Shown here one piece after another: positions 34,463 through 47,289 of a DNA stretch of 64,000 nt. Every line of letters starts with the position of its first letter. Position 1 is the first letter of the stretch. The stretch spans positions 682,001 through 746,000 of the forward strand of contig NC_056050.1 of assembly GCF_004379255.2 (NCBI RefSeq). Direction: 5' to 3'. A program made the translations under genes and the position numbers. Origin of the DNA: Salvia splendens (taxonomy: Eukaryota > Streptophyta > Magnoliopsida > Lamiales > Lamiaceae). The notes under the pieces were generated by a model that was not told the origin of the DNA, searched no databases, and saw only the letters and a list, made by a program, of their open reading frames with translations.

Positions 34463-36552
34463 AACCATAGTCATACTTATTCTCTAGGGAATAGACTAAG
34501 AATTTTTTCTTAATCTATTGAATTGGTTAAGTTTGTTATTAGCTTATAACTTTATAGTTCCATTTTTTATAGTTCTGAATTATAATAGTATCAAATCCAT
34601 AATATAGTTTTCAAGTTTTTTTTACATTAGCATGTTCCGACAATTGTAATACTATTATTTAAACATATGTATAGTCAACGATTTATAAGCCATATCGACA
34701 TATTCGATCATCACATGCATAATAGTTTTATGTTTTACTATTGTTTAAAAACGGAAAGAGTTGTTACCGTATTCAACATGCTATTAGATTGGATGTACAT
34801 AATCATCATATACTAAATAATGTTCCTTTCCTTTCTATATCAATAATTTTGAGAGTGAACGATACGAATTTTAGTATAAAATTAATAAACACATTAGAGA
34901 TAGATTTAAAGCGTGGTTGAAATAATATTATTGGACACTGGAGAACATATATAACCATTTCATTAGAGAGATATGTATTATAAATAAAAGTTAGATTAAT
35001 TTTTAGATGTATCAAAATAATAAACTATAGCTATTAGTTGTGGAGGAAGAAAATATAATACTTTTGTATATTTAGAATATATCAATTCAACCATTTTTTA
35101 TACAAAAGAAATGCTCAGAAGAGTAAAAAATTATGAATACTAAAGTAATATTCCGCATAGATAAACAACACACTCCACAAAATCAGTAAAAAAGAAAAGT
35201 AATGGATGAATATAAGAAAACATAAAATCCTTGAAGCGGATAAATCAACACACATTCTAACATTAATAGTTGTGATCATCTAGCATAGGGATCTTACAAC
35301 CACAAATAACAAAGAATTATAAAACAATCGAAACTATACAAAAATTAAACCATAATCTTGAACTGCAGCACTACTATCATATGTTGCATAGTTGAAAATC
35401 ACCATGAAATTTAAAAGTTAAAGAGAATTTAACATGTTTGCCATAGTGATATCTAAGATCGATATACATTGTCATATCTGAGATGAGCACAAATTCACAA
35501 CAATCAGCGTCGAATACAAATATTAAATACAATTAAAGAAAAAAATACCTCAAAGATAATACTACATAAAAAAATCAAACACAAGAAGCGGTCAAAAGAT
35601 TAGATAAGTACAGATAGGAAGAAATAGAAAACCAACAAAATTAAATAAAAGATAAATCATAGTCTTGCACATTTTTTGTAAGTCACCCACATACAATATA
35701 TCCTTTACATTTTTCTTTCAATCATTCAAAATGCAATACTTAAATACAAAGAATAAATATGATTAACATTGTTAATAATGGACAACAAAATCAGCAAACA
35801 ATCGTAGTAAACATTACTAAAATATATTATCCTTTATCCCTAAGACTAATTGTATCAAATCAATTGATATAATAACGGTTAAACACCCAAAATCGAGGAA
35901 ATTATCCAATCCTGTAGCGAAAACGCAGAGAGAGGCCGTGCAATAGACGCGCAGCAAAGTGCGCGTATGCGCCATGTAGGCCGAAAGAACAATCGTTAGT
36001 GGGGTGAGACTTTGCTGAGTGTGAAGCATGTGATCACCACACGCTGTCTCCCTCGCTTAACCGACACGCGTCAATGGCCTTTTTTCCCTCTCACCACTGT
36101 GGAATTGCCACGATACCATGATTCATGCCCCAATTATATGTTGTTGCTTGCAGTCTTCAAATTTTCTTCTTCACCTATCCACTAATTCATACTCCATTCA
36201 ATAGTTTAATATTCACACTTTGTGTATTACATGGATTTTTATTTTTGAAAAGGGTTATTGAGTTGTATAATAAAGCTAAGTTATTTATGATATTGAATTT
36301 CAATTTACTCGATAATTAAAATATTTATCCTCCAAGGCTCATGTCACCGTATATAGTCAATTGAAAATTGGGATTAATCTAATATGTTTGGACTGTATCA
36401 GCAAATGCGACAAGCAATCGGCACGGGGCGACAACGAAAATAGAAATTGACTCACCAAAGGTTTTGGGAGTTTTAGGGTTTTGAGAGAAGAAAGAAAGTT
36501 GAGATAAGAGAGATATATCATAAATTTGTGCACTTATATATTATCAAAATAG
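34463..36552. other. AT-rich spacer, no gene seen
   Basis: AT-rich DNA. A short GC-richer patch at about 35920-36110 (ACGCGTCAATGG, GCGCGTATGCGCC) looks like part of a decayed element, but I could not define ends. Confidence 0.4.
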
Positions 36553-36554
36553 TA

Positions 36555-36799
36555 CTCCTTCTGTTTTCATATAGGAGTCTCATTCCTATACAGCACGGGT
36601 ATTAAGAAATACTATAAAGAAAGTAGGTGGAAGAAAGTTAGTGGAATACGAGTCCCACTTATATATTAGTTTTAAATGAAATGTGAGTTAAGTAAGTTAG
36701 AGGAATGTCGAGCCTCTTTACCAATTATAGTAATTATGAACTGAAACTCCTATTCGCGGACAGACCAAAATGAAAAAAGGAGACTTCTATTCACGGGAG
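36555..36799. mobile_element. Stowaway-like MITE
   Basis: The left end CTCCTTCTGTTTTCATATAGG and right end CTATTCACGGGAG are flanked by TA (36553-36554, 36800-36801). Inner arms GGAGTCTCATTCCTAT / CCTATTCGCGGAC are degenerate. Length 245 bp. Confidence 0.55.
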
Positions 36800-36855
36800 T
36801 ACTACTAAAGAAAAAGAAAAATAGTACTCCTCCGTACTAATACTATTATTATAAA

Positions 36856-37243
36856 GAGGGAACATCATTTTTGGTCCACGAACTTTGCCAAAGTATCATT
36901 TTAGGTCCGTGAACTTTGAAAATATCATTTTAGGTCCGTGAACTTTGAGTTAGTATCATTTGAGGTACTTTTTACTATTTTCAAGTTTTTTTGGACGAAT
37001 ATATATCTTTACAAGTTTTTTTGTAAAGATATTTATAAAAAATTATGAGTATATGATAAATTTATTAAAAATATATACACTTTAAGGTATTGGGGGTATT
37101 TTCGTCTAAAAAACTTGGAAATAGTAAAAAGTAGCTCAAATGATACTAACTCAAAGTTCACGGACCTAAAATGATATTTTCAAAGTTCACGGATCTAAAA
37201 TGATACTTTGGCAAAGTTCGTGGACCAAAAATGATGTTCCCTC
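36856..37243. mobile_element. Mutator-like foldback element (MULE MITE)
   Basis: The long inverted repeats (about 150 bp each) begin GAGGGAACATCATTTTTGG and end CCAAAAATGATGTTCCCTC. A perfect 9-bp target duplication TATTATAAA flanks the element (36847-36855, 37244-37252), diagnostic of Mutator-type insertion. Inside each arm the phrase ATCATTTTAGGTCCGTGAAC occurs twice. Length 388 bp, no coding capacity. Confidence 0.9.
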
Positions 37244-37252
37244 TATTATAAA

Positions 37253-40199
37253 ATTATAGTACTTCATAAATTTGTTCTCCAAATGAGATAATATTATTAT
37301 TTTATAGTACATTTTTCAGTATAGTATTTTTTGTTAAACTTATTGTTAGGGAAGCATGATCACATGTGGCCTTATTTTATGGAAACAAACGTACAAGATC
37401 TCAATTACAAAACAAATAAAAACAAATTTTGTAAATGATAATAAAGCATATATAGGTGACATTAATCTGACACGTGAATTTGCATGCGGCCAATTGAAAC
37501 GGACGAAAGTAGATATTAAAATCAAAATATGTTTGTTAAAATAAATATTAAGAATATATACATGTGAATCCGAACTAATCTGTTTTAAAAATACATATTA
37601 AGAATATATGTGTGTGTAGTAAGGCGTTTCACATATTAATTATATATATTAAGAATTTTACATAACCACTATTTGACAAATACTACATGGTAACCAATCA
37701 CATGAGAGCTTCTTTAATTTGTATAACATGATAGTGTTGGTCAGTTCGTGTTGCCTAAGTTGTTGCATTTTCATAATTCAAATTTGAAAAAGTAATAAAG
37801 CTGAAATGAGAAGACATCTTTAATTTAATTGCCAATTATATATGGCCAATTAATTTCTACCTAGTGCATGAATATTATCATTGATGTTGCAATTTTAAGT
37901 TTAGCTGAGAATTTTAAATCATGCACTATTTGATTTTCAATTTAGTCATTGAGGAATTTAAATTAAACTAATAAAAAAATGTGGAATTTGAGAAAAATAA
38001 AATAAAATTGAATTGCGATTTGATTTGCTAATATTGTGAGATTTATGTGAAATAGTGAGGTGGCAATTGCAATGATAAATGACGTTATTGCAATGTGCAT
38101 TAAACACTAATCAACCCATTAAATATGAAGTAAAAAAGATGGTCAAACAAAACAAGTAGAGTGCATTGAAAATAATTGACTAGTGACGACGGCAAAATTA
38201 TTTGATTTTGAAATTTCATTGACTCGTGGGCCCGATTAACTCCTAGATTTATAATTCGTTAAATTCATCGATAAACTTGAGTTGTTTGGGCTTTTTCTCT
38301 GACTTAAGAAGGCCCAATTATTTGATTTTGAATATTTAGATTGTGTAGTATATTGGAGTATATTTTTTCAAATTATAATTGATTTGAATAAAATCACTTG
38401 TTTCCCATCATTGAAATTAAGAAAAACCGCCTTCACAACATAACTTATTTAGATTGTGTATATTGGACTTTTTTCAAATTGGAATTGAGTTGAATAAAAT
38501 CACTTGTTTCCATCATTTAAATTTAAGAAAAGCTGCCTTCACAACATAACTAATTGAAAATGATGACAAAAATACAACTTAATTTTTAGCTTATGGTTTT
38601 CTCCTATCTAATAAGTTGATGGTTCAAGTCATCACAGTCTATGAAATATAAAAATGAAAAAACGAAGTGAAAATAAAAAAGGAAACAGTGCAAAAAGTTT
38701 GTCATTTTAATGGTTAATTGCTAAATAGTTCACTAAATTTTATCAATTGTTAATTATATACAATATTCATCAAGGGGTTACAATGATGGCAATTCTTTTG
38801 ATTTGTGATGAAATAGAGAAATTTAAAATGTACCAATCATCCGGAAAATGTTGTTTTTAATGTATTTGTAAAACATGTTTGAAATTAAAGACAATTCTTT
38901 TTATGAACTTAATAATAATAATTTTATGAACTTAGCACACTTGTAATTTGTAAAGTTGCAACTTATGATCATTCTTTTTCATGAATTTTGTTTTGATCCA
39001 ATAAACTTGATTCTACTATTTTCTATACTCTGTACATCTCTGACCATGTGAATGAATATGAATAATTTAATTACATATATTTATATAAAATGTATTATCC
39101 ATAGGATCTCATTAATTATAAGTTGTTGGGATGTGATAGTACAAAAATCCATGGCACTGAATTCCCCAGTGCTCCATTTCAATAGCTCAAACTTGAAACT
39201 ATTTATTATACTTTTTCCGGTCGACTCTAAAAATAGTTATTACATGAATGTTAATAAAAATATATTGAAATTGTAGAAGAAAAATACTACTATGAATCTT
39301 ACCAAATAAATAATATTGTTAATAATTAAATAAATATGTTTTGAACGCAAAGTAAGTGGAAAATGAATCTCATCATAATGTAATATTGAACGTTTATTCT
39401 ATTATAAGTTGTGGATTTAATGATTTGATAACATTTGATATAAATTAAATATTAAAACAAAAATAGTGAATTGGCTAGTTCTATTCATAAAAACTGGTTT
39501 CAATAAATGTCTCAATTTAGTTAATATATTAGAAACAGAGCAATTAATTAAGTCGTTCCTCATAAATTTTAGATATACATTGAATTTGTTAGACAAGTTG
39601 CCCCGCCTGTCTCATTGTCCGCGACAAGCACCAATTTTCGGCTATTATTCTATACCATATACTAAAACCAAGGTAAAAATTAAATGATTGAATATATTAT
39701 ACATGCAAATATTTCTCCACTATGTTTTATAGTGACCACCAATATTTAGCTCCATTATCTCATTTAATCCATGTTAATATTATTTAATTTATTTTGCAGT
39801 AGTATATTTATTTTAATTCTACCACTTCAAAATTTACCGGCTCATTAATTCTACAAATGATTTATAGTTTAAACTTCGGCTCACTTAATTTCCATGTGAG
39901 ATCAAATAAAATAAAAACGCAAGTATTGTTTTTGATCTACTTAATATACTTTCGATAACAAATAATGTTACAAAGTAAAATAAATAGTGCAAAAAATATA
40001 AACTAAAAAAAGCTAAGCTCTAGAGAATGCTTGTTTTTAATTCGAATATTATAAATTTTATCATTAATTTTTAAAATTGAAGAATTTGTTTTATTTATTA
40101 TATATAAACGTGTCACGGTCAACATCAATGGGCCGTAACCGTAGTTTCATCACTCTCATGTACTATTTTTCATAGAGAGATATTATATCGTAGAGAGTC
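37253..40199. other. AT-rich spacer with one tandem duplication
   Basis: No gene seen. A direct duplication of about 110 bp occurs at about 38336-38446 and 38450-38550, recognised by TTAGATTGTGTA, GAATAAAATCACTTGTTTCC and GCCTTCACAACATAAC in both copies. The short plus-strand open frames (37356, 39052, 39466) have no domain content. Confidence 0.45.
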
Positions 40200-40202
40200 T
40201 TA

Positions 40203-41087
40203 GAGCATCCACAACGCGTTTCTCCACCGGCTCGCGTTCCGGAGGAACGAAACCGCGGAGAAACGCGTTGCAGCCGCCGTTCCATTGCCAGCCCGTTCCC
40301 AACCCGTCCCGCGACCCGCCGTTACGCGACGCGGCACGAGACGTCTCGCCACGCGCTTAGGCGACGTGGCGAGCTCCCAGGCCATGTGTGACGCCCACTC
40401 GCCGTCCCGCGAGTGGGCGTCGTCACGATGACGCAATAAATATTTTTTTAAAAAAAATTCGAATTAAAAAAAATAAAAAAATAAAAATTTTTGTAAACGG
40501 TAATAGCCGTTTTGTAATTTTTTTTAATTTCTTTACTCTATTAATACTCATAATTCATACTCATTTTACTCACAAACACACATCTATTCCTCTCAAATCC
40601 TCTCTATTTCCACCCTAATTTTCATCTCAAATCAACTCTGTATTTCTTCTCCCCAATTTAATCAAACTAATGGATCATTTTGAACAATGCGTCAAATAAT
40701 GGAACAATCACTTGAAGAAGATCGACGACGGAAGGCGGAGGAAGCCGCGCCGCCCCAACGACGCTCCCGTACGTACATCCATCGTAACCGGGAGGAAGCC
40801 GCCGCAAGGAAACTGGTAGGAAATGATTACATTAAGTTTTTTTTTACGAATTTTATGTTGTAAGTTTATTTTATTTAATGAAGTGTATTTTTTTTAATTG
40901 AATTTGGTTGGAAATAAAATTAAAAAATGAAATTGAATGAATAGTAATTCAAGGAACGGTTAAGAAACGAATAAGAAACGAAGGGTTGCAGGTTCCGTTC
41001 CTTAGTTAAGAAATGGAGTTAAAAAGTACAATGGGGCCCGCAAATAGTAGTTTAAGGAACGGTATAGCAACAGCGTTGTGGATGGCC
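40203..41087 (+). mobile_element. PIF/Harbinger-like element with transposase remnant
   Basis: The left end GAGCATCCACAACGCG and right end AGCGTTGTGGATGGCC are inverted repeats flanked by TTA (40200-40202, 41088-41090). The left subterminal part is GC-rich (40210-40435), while the interior is AT-rich with a short transposase-derived frame. Length 885 bp. Confidence 0.85.
40687..40863 (+). pseudogene. N-terminal fragment of Harbinger transposase
   Basis: A 58-codon frame contains EQSLEEDRRRKAEEA and then RSRTYIHRNREEAAARKLV. The second part resembles the (R)xYIxRxREEAxxRL segment just before the catalytic domain of plant PIF/Harbinger transposases. The frame runs into a T-tract and stops. The DDE catalytic region is absent, so this is an internal deletion product. 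Confidence 0.5.
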
Positions 41088-41764
41088 TTAGGGTGAGTCA
41101 TTGATATATTGTGTCTGTAAATTAAGATTAAAGAGAAAATAACTTTTTAAATCATGGATGAACGGAGTAATTCATATTTTTCAAAAATCAGATCACTAGT
41201 TCAATTCTTCTATTTTCCATCATTCATAAATATTACTAGTTACTACTTTCTATTTATAAGGTGCCTATATATCCATTAACAATAAATTACGTTTTTCTAT
41301 TATTCTCCGTTTTATATTAAAATTTATGATGTACAGTATTTGATTATTAACAAGATTATCAGTAGTGGAGGAAGAAAATGGTAGAAAACTAAGAGGATAA
41401 AATTCACTAGCCTCTAGGTAACTAACAAACCCTAAAATATAGTATATGGAGTAGTATTATTACTCCAAATTTTGGAGATATGGATATGCATGTACTGAAA
41501 ACCAAGCATCTCTCTCTTAATATCAACAGCTAAGCACTATTGCTACTTACTTTGAATGAGGTATATGAATACGTCATTCAATGTTTCCCATGATATTATC
41601 AACTCTCAAGCCAACCTAAAAATAGACACATATACCACACAATCACACACACATAAAACAATTCTAAGCTTCACAGAATTGGCATTGTGATAAAGTTTTC
41701 AGGTATCATAAAAAGAATATAGTCATTTATTACTCATCACCCATATTATTCAGCAGATAACAGC

Positions 41765-41958
41765 TATACACGTATGAAAGTTTGCACCTATTTCATCTTT
41801 GACTATTATAGAATTTTCTATTTTGATTCTCATTTTTAGAGTGTCCACAAATGGTGGCCTTCATATACACGTATGAAAGTTTGCACCTATTTCATCTTTG
41901 ACTATTATAGAATTTTCTATTTTGATTCTCATTTTTAGAGTGTCCACAATGGTGGCCT
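41765..41958. repeat. Tandem duplication of 99 bp across a transposon boundary
   Basis: The segment from TATACACGTATGAAAGTTTG to GTGTCCACAAATGGTGGCCTT (41765-41863) is repeated almost exactly from 41864. The first copy includes about 27 bases of the Harbinger left terminus (from TTAGAGTGTCCACA). So the duplication copied flank plus transposon end and happened after insertion, or it is an assembly artefact. Confidence 0.85.
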
Positions 41959-42834
41959 TTGAAGGCCACCATTTGTGGCCCGGTCACCATTCGTGGCTCT
42001 CATGTGGCTTCCGTAATGGTAAAGTCAACAAAACTATCAAAAATAACAAGGGCCACCAAATGTGGCCCTCTTTAAAAAAAATTAATTTGTTTATTTTTTT
42101 AATATTATTTTTTAATTTAAGTCTAATAAATTTTATTAGTTTTAAATTTATGATATTTATAAATTTAATTAAAGTAAAATAATGTGGATTGTAAATTAGA
42201 AAATTCACAACCTAGAAAAAATGTAACAATAACTTCGTTGTATTATATTGAAATAGGAAAATTATACAACGAAAGTGACATAATTTAAAAACAACAAGCC
42301 GGAAACCCAAATCACTCTGCAGCGCCCCTTCTACGGTTCCAGGCCTCTTCAACCATATCAACCTGCAGTGAATCATGCGATATTTGGCTCCGCATATCGG
42401 TGTACCTCTGGATCAAGTATTCATTACTACGTGGTACACCCATCTGTATGGGCTCCATGGCAATACCCGAGCTCGTACTAGCACCTTCTTCGGGTGTCCA
42501 TCGCTCTGCAGCAAATCCTTCGTCATCTATTATCATATTGTGCGACATCATTTTCGAAAATGGGAGTAAAATGGAGTTGGAAAATGGAGTGGAAATGTAG
42601 TATATTTATGCACAAAATTTCAAAAATTAAAAAAATAATAATAATAATTTCCGCGGCCCAGCCGCGATTCTCGGCGCTTGCAATGGGAGGGCCGCGGCTC
42701 ACACGGCTCAGCCGCGTGAAGGCCGCGGCCGTGGCTCAGCCACGCTTCTCGCCTCTCCGCCCCGGCTCTCGGCCTTTGCAATGGGGGGGCCGCGCGCCGA
42801 GCCGCGGGCCGCGGCTCCCCCATTGTGGACACCC
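41938..42834 (-). mobile_element. PIF/Harbinger-like element with transposase C-terminal remnant
   Basis: The left end GAGTGTCCACAATGGTGG and right end CCCCCATTGTGGACACCC are inverted repeats flanked by TTA (41935-41937, 42835-42837). The right subterminal part is very GC-rich (GCCGCGGC repeats, 42650-42830). Length 897 bp. Confidence 0.85.
42312..42551 (-). pseudogene. C-terminal fragment of Harbinger transposase
   Basis: A 79-codon frame begins MSHNMIIDDEG, matching the (C)xxLHNMIxxDE region shortly after the last catalytic residue of PIF/Harbinger transposases. It ends with SLQVDMVEEAWNRRRGAAE, a typical terminal helix. The catalytic part is missing. Confidence 0.6.
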
Positions 42835-42837
42835 TTA

Positions 42838-43690
42838 TCGATTGTACTATTATTATTATTATGTATGTAAAAATGCAGTTTTTGCCTAATCCATATGTAA
42901 AATTCCCACTATAGGAGTAACATGTTAGTATATGCTAGATGCACTTTAAACCCTAGTACAATCACTCCACATTCTTATTTTGAAAAGGCAAATTTTTGGA
43001 AAATAAAGACCTGGTCAAATTATGGCTCGTCCTACAACTTAAAAAAACTTAGTGGAAAAAATATTACGAAATTTGAAATTATTTCAGCTAAATCATTAAC
43101 AAAGTTTTTAGTGAACAGAATTTTATAACCAGAAAATCAACAGAGATCACTTTCATATTATAACCAGAAAATCATACACATAGATCACTTTCATGTTATT
43201 GTCAGTGAATTAAATGCTGTGATCTAATCAAAAAGAAAACTACGCCATTTAGTTAAAAAAAACACAAATAATTTATTTTGTGTAAGCGATTGATCATTTT
43301 TTTGTACAAACAGCATTTCATAATTTTTTCAACTAATTCTTACAATTGTAGAATAGACCAGAAGTTAAAGGGAAAATTATCATTTAAATAATTGGTTGAC
43401 GGTCAAACACATAACTTATAAAAATAACTAATCAGTAAATCACAACTTTCATGCGTTTCTCAATTGGCTCATACAATTAAAATTTGGATGAAATTTATCC
43501 TGGCTTTTATACTTTTCATCATTATATTTTCACTAATTATATTTCTAATCATCCAAAATTGACTATCATAATATTCAATATATAGTGCTAAATTTATTAA
43601 AACTTAACTAAAAATTATAATTTAAATAAAAAAGTTCACCAAAAATTTTCCCAATCCAAATTTTTTCAATATATATTTGATTTGTGAAAT
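42838..43690. other. Upstream flank of the ABCG25-type gene
   Basis: AT-rich DNA. A local duplication (ATTATAACCAGAAAATCA at about 43123 and 43157, each followed by AGATCACTTTCAT) is visible. No gene or full transposon seen. It is probably part of the ABCG25 promoter region. Confidence 0.45.
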
Positions 43691-43694
43691 GCCT

Positions 43695-43709
43695 TCATAT
43701 ATATAAATA
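43695..43709 (+). promoter_or_regulatory. TATA box of the ABCG25-type gene
   Basis: CATATATATAAATAG ends 121 bases before the chosen ATG. It is followed by a CT-rich leader (TCTCTCTCATCTAATC), as in many plant promoters. Its place argues that transcription starts after the in-frame ATG at 43711, which therefore is not the start codon. Confidence 0.6.
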
Positions 43710-43830
43710 GATGTGCGCAGCAACAGCTTTGCCTCTCTCTCATCTAATCTCTCTCTCTCAACCTCGAATACTTTTTCACATAATTTTTCCAATTATCCCT
43801 TTCATCTTAAATTGTAACAAAGAAAATACA

Positions 43831-46800
43831 ATGTTGGTGTCTACTGAAGCAGCCGAAGCTCCCCCTAATAACAATGGCGCTGAAAATCTAAATCCCTCTC
43901 AAAATCAAACTATTCCCCACTGCTCTTTCCCCATCATGCTTAAGGTATAGTAATTAATCTATTTTTTTATTATTACCATAATTAATATTCAGTTAATTGA
44001 TCAATTTTGAAAGTTGTGTATCTGTAGATAAATAATTTTATTTTATTTTTTTTTTTTTCAGTTTGTGGATGTTTCTTATAGAGTGAAGCTGCATGGCGGC
44101 GGCGCAAAATCGAGAAATAATAGCATAATGGGCATGCTCGGCGGCGGCGCATCTGCTGATGTGGAGAATCCGGCGGCGGAGCGGACGATTTTGAACGGGA
44201 TCACGGGCACGGCAGCGCCGGGGAGGCTGCTGACGATCCTCGGCCCCTCCGGCAGCGGCAAATCGACGCTCCTCAACGCCCTCGCCGGCCGCCTCCACCA
44301 CAGCCACGGCCTCGCCGGCGCCGTCCTCTTCAACGGCCGGAAATTCACGAAGCAGATCGGTAAGAAGACCGGCTTCGTGGCTCAAGACGACGTGCTGTAC
44401 CCTCACCTGACGGTGAGGGAGACACTTGTTTTCTGCTCCCTGCTCCGCCTCCCGGCCTACGTGGGCCGGGAGCAGAAGATCGCGGCCGCAGAGGCCGCGA
44501 TCGCGGAGCTCGGTCTGGTGCCGTGCGCGGACACCATCATCGGGAACAGCTTCGTGCGCGGCGTCTCGGGTGGGGAGCGGAAGCGGGTGAGCATCGCGCA
44601 CGAGATGCTGGTGGACCCCAGCCTGCTCATCCTCGACGAGCCGACGTCGGGGCTCGACGCCACGGCCGCGTACCGCCTCGTCGCGGCCCTGAGCGGGCTC
44701 GCGGCCAGGGGGAAGACGGTCGTGATGTCCGTGCACCAGCCCTCCAGCCGCGTCTACCAGATGTTTGACGATCTGCTCGTGCTGTCGGAGGGCCGGTGCA
44801 TATACTCCGGCGCCAGGGCCGACGCCGCACCGTATTTCGACAGCGTCGGTTTCTCGCCAGCGTTTCCCATGAATCCGGCGGATTTCTTGCTTGATCTCGC
44901 TAACGGTATGTCTCTCCTAATTAATTTATACTAGGACCCAATGACTATTTCTATATTTTTATTCATACAAATAGTATAAAATTTTGTTATATTTATTTCG
45001 TCTCACTCAAATTGAAACATTTACTGAAAAAATGTCATTTTCTTTTACTTTACTGAAGTAATTAGTTATTCGACACTACATAAAATTACTTGTAGAACAA
45101 AAACATATTGATATGTATAGGATTGCAAGTATACAAAAAGGTTAGAATTTTAAAATGGATACGTATGTTGATGATACTTAAATTGAGGATAATGATATAT
45201 GCATATAGTGCTATTTGCAGTCATATATAGTCAAGCTTAATAAATGTTTGACAAGATTCATGAGAGTGATTTTTGGTGTCTGTTGCCTGAAAACAAGCAT
45301 ATTTGCTGTCTTTAATTAGACAGAGACCATTATTGCACTATTGTTTCTTTCTATAGAAAATCCTATTTCCCACTTGCTCATTTTCAAATCTTAATTAAAT
45401 CCTAAATTTCACTAAAGTTATTATCAATTAGTAGTACTCCTATGTTAGGTCAATCTTACAACCTAGCTAGGGTTGTCCATTTTCTGTTAAATATATCCAT
45501 ACATAAGTGTTGAATTTTTTTTGAGTTTATATATGAACTTAATTTTGACTTTTATATTCAATTAATGTAGCCATGTATGCATATTTGTCAATATTTTGTA
45601 GTGTAACTCATTGTAGCAAAACCAAATATGGTCCTAGAAATTAATAAGAGTGGTCACACCTGAAATTGTTTTAATAAAAGCATTTAATTGTTAGGGGACA
45701 GATAATTTTTCCTCATCCATAAATTTTTCTCCTAATTCGTATACTATATATACATCGTCGTTTTCACAATTAAAGCTGGGCCAACTTATAATTCACAACT
45801 TTCATTAAGAAATTGACACTCTAGTGAGTATTCACTCTACTTGAAAGACAAGATCAACGACTTTCTAGGTCAGCACAAGTTGTGCATTGAGAGGTGGTTG
45901 TGACAATGATATTTGATAAGTTATATATTAAGAGTGAGCTGGATTCGACTATAATCAACAGTAACCCGAAGTATACACTTCGAGTTAGAAATAGTAGTAT
46001 CTGATATGATAGCTAGTACAGTACATGGTGTAGCACTGTACACCAACCCCTTTGCTCTACCTTTGAGTTGAACGGAGGGCGAATAGATGGATATCGGATA
46101 TTGGATATATAATTAAAATTTTCTTGATGAGATGTAAAGGTAGTGGGGAGAATTTCATTACGAGAATAAATGAGTGATATTTGGTTTTCATACCACGTGT
46201 CTCCTATCTTTTGAGCTTTTTTGCTTTCTCACTTTTTTTTTCTTTAAGCCATTTCCTCATGATGCCCACTTTCTTTTAGTGATTTTGATGTAGTGTTTTC
46301 CACAACTATTTATTTTTGGAAAAGTGATGATATCTCATGTCTATCATAATTTCTATAGTTGGATTGGATGGAATTTTTTTTGTTACATTGAATTAGATGT
46401 TAAATTATGTCAAATACATTAAGCCTAGAAGGCTAGAATATCCGTTTTAATTATAGTCCAAGAAGATCTCATTTCTAAACTTTTTTCTTTTCACGAAAAA
46501 GTTTATTTAAATTGTTGAGATGGGAGTTGGTGTCGTCGTCTGATTCGTTCCCTTTCACAAAAAAACTCCAAAAAAGCAATTTAAAAAATGTAGGATCTTG
46601 AAACATTGTACATTAGATAGAATAAAAAAATAAAAAATTTGGCAATGTGTCATTTGATGCCTATTTTCCTACCCTTATTGGGAACGTGGGTCCGATCTCT
46701 ATATCTTCTCATTTTGTTTTTGATTCTTTAATCTAAAAGAATTGTCAAAAAATTCTCTATCATCTAAAATATTTATGTATTTTAGTGTCTTTATATGCCC

Positions 46801-47254
46801 CTTTTCTTTTTTCATAATGTGTGAGATAAAATTCACCATGTTTTCAATTTTTTTGTTTGAGATATTCGAGAAAAGTAGACGTGCATTATTGAAAATGGTA
46901 TGATAATTATGCATCGGAAAAATAATGCATTATTTGATTAGATGATCCTTACCGACATATATAGCTCGTTTGTTTTGACCTATCATTGTAGAAAAAGGAT
47001 TGGGAAAACGATATGTTATTAGTGTGTGTGTGTGTGTGTGTTTTATTTTCTTGGAGTGAAGTGGTGGCTGCACTAGGGTAGGGTATGGTCACCCCCTTCC
47101 CACAAACCAAAATCTTTAAAAAAATTTTGGATTGACACACGCACAAAAATCACTTTGAAGTGGATGGAGGGTGGAGGATGGAGCTAGATTGTGACTTTTC
47201 AACAATACCCCATCTCCCTCCCATTTTTTGACTTAGATGACATAAGTTAAACTA

Positions 47255-47289
<35 letters not shown>

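Noticed and set aside
34155..34474. Minus-strand frames rich in Tyr, Ile, Ser and Arg
   Set aside because: Direct translation of TATCG repeats, not a gene.
43711..43830. In-frame upstream ATG extending the ABCG25-type protein by 40 residues
   Set aside because: It lies only a couple of bases after the TATA box, before the expected transcription start, and the extension is hydrophobic and not family-like.
44038..44830. Long minus-strand frames over the ABC transporter exon 2 (232 codons)
   Set aside because: GC-rich exon 2 of the ABCG25-type gene encodes all canonical ABC motifs on the plus strand; the minus frame is Arg/Ala/Glu-rich noise.
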